A stretch of DNA of 6,010 nucleotides from CAYJDG01 sp964368875 (GTDB taxonomy: Bacteria; Pseudomonadota; Alphaproteobacteria; Micavibrionales; Micavibrionaceae): assembly GCA_964368875.1 (NCBI GenBank), contig CAYJDG010000073.1, positions 1-6,010 of the forward strand, in the 5' to 3' direction. A program made the translations under genes and the position numbers. The notes beneath the pieces are model-generated. The model saw only the letters and a program-made list of their open reading frames with translations, did no database searches and was not told the origin of the DNA. How positions within the stretch are numbered: position 1 is the stretch's first letter; each line of letters starts with the position of its first letter. Of the stretch, positions 5,771 through 6,010 are shown piece after piece.

Positions 5771-6010
5771 TTATTTGATCGCGATGATTTTATCGGCGAT
5801 CAGGTGCATGAAATCGCCAAGGATCACCGAGAACATCGGCATGGCGATAAACAGCGCCAGAAAAATGGCGATAATTTTAGGGACGAAAACGAGGGTCACT
5901 TCCTGAATTTGCGTCAGCGCCTGCAACAGCGCGACTATCACCCCTACGACCAGACCCACGAGCATGATCGGGGTGCTCAGCTTGATGCTGAGCCAGATGG
6001 TTTCCCGAAT
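5771..6010 (-). CDS. fliQ: Flagellar type III export gate protein FliQ (N-terminus cut by right edge)
   Basis: Small two-helix membrane protein that packs around the FliP-FliR core of the export gate. The in-frame coding sequence continues to the right edge: before the internal Met at 5965 the frame reads IRETIWLSIKLSTPI, which matches the start of FliQ, so that Met is not the start. Visible are 79 residues; FliQ is usually about 88-90, so roughly ten residues lie outside. Hydrophobic helices cover about visible residues 8-33 and 40-65, joined by the highly conserved QALTQIQEVTLVFVPKI loop (30-46), the best diagnostic of the family. The stop TAA at 5773-5771 is followed 14 bases later by fliR on the same strand. 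No promoter for the operon is inside the window. Confidence 0.96.
   Translation of the reverse strand: MRETIWLSIKLSTPIMLVGLVVGVIVALLQALTQIQEVTLVFVPKIIAIFLALFIAMPMFSVILGDFMHLIADKIIAIK

Noticed and set aside
5771..5965. fliQ as a complete 64-residue gene starting at 5965
   Set aside because: The frame upstream of that Met is open to the window edge and encodes the conserved N-terminal FliQ residues, so the gene is simply cut by the edge.

Overview
The window looks like a chromosomal segment of a flagellated alphaproteobacterium. The main evidence is a CckA-type hybrid histidine kinase (the cell-cycle kinase that feeds CtrA in this class) near flagellar export genes in the order fliQ-fliR-flhB. 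A stress-type GGAAC-N17-GGTT promoter of the EcfG kind, found in Alphaproteobacteria, supports this. The order or family within the class cannot be fixed from the sequence. Nothing points to a phage, plasmid, IS element or CRISPR array.

Layout from left to right. Positions 1-183 (+) are probably the C-terminal end of an unidentified gene that enters from the left edge. It converges on cckA (208-2709, -), a membrane-anchored kinase of 833 residues with two N-terminal membrane helices, about three PAS-like sensory regions, a histidine kinase core and a C-terminal receiver. The spacer 2710-2828 is a divergent regulatory region. It holds a TATAAA box inside an imperfect inverted repeat facing cckA, and a near-consensus EcfG promoter plus a strong ribosome binding site facing right. 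A short rightward pair follows: a YflT/GsiB-17M-like stress protein with a glycine-rich hydrophobic core (2829-3410) and a DCC-family (DUF393) predicted thiol-disulfide oxidoreductase (3442-3891). The latter's stop codon directly abuts the stop codon of flhB. From 3892 to the right edge the minus strand carries fliQ (cut by the edge), fliR and flhB, tightly packed as one operon and encoding parts of the flagellar type III export gate.

How the genes work together: FliQ, FliR and FlhB are membrane parts of the flagellar export apparatus, and FlhB also switches substrate specificity by self-cleavage at its NPTH site. CckA controls, through a phosphorelay in related bacteria, the regulator that turns on flagellar and division genes, so its proximity to flagellar genes makes functional sense. 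The two rightward genes look like an envelope/redox stress module, probably under the general stress response, set in opposite orientation between flhB and cckA.

No clearly new multi-gene system is visible. The most notable observations are the EcfG-type promoter, the inverted stress-gene pair inside a flagellar/cell-cycle neighbourhood, and the operator-like repeat in front of cckA.
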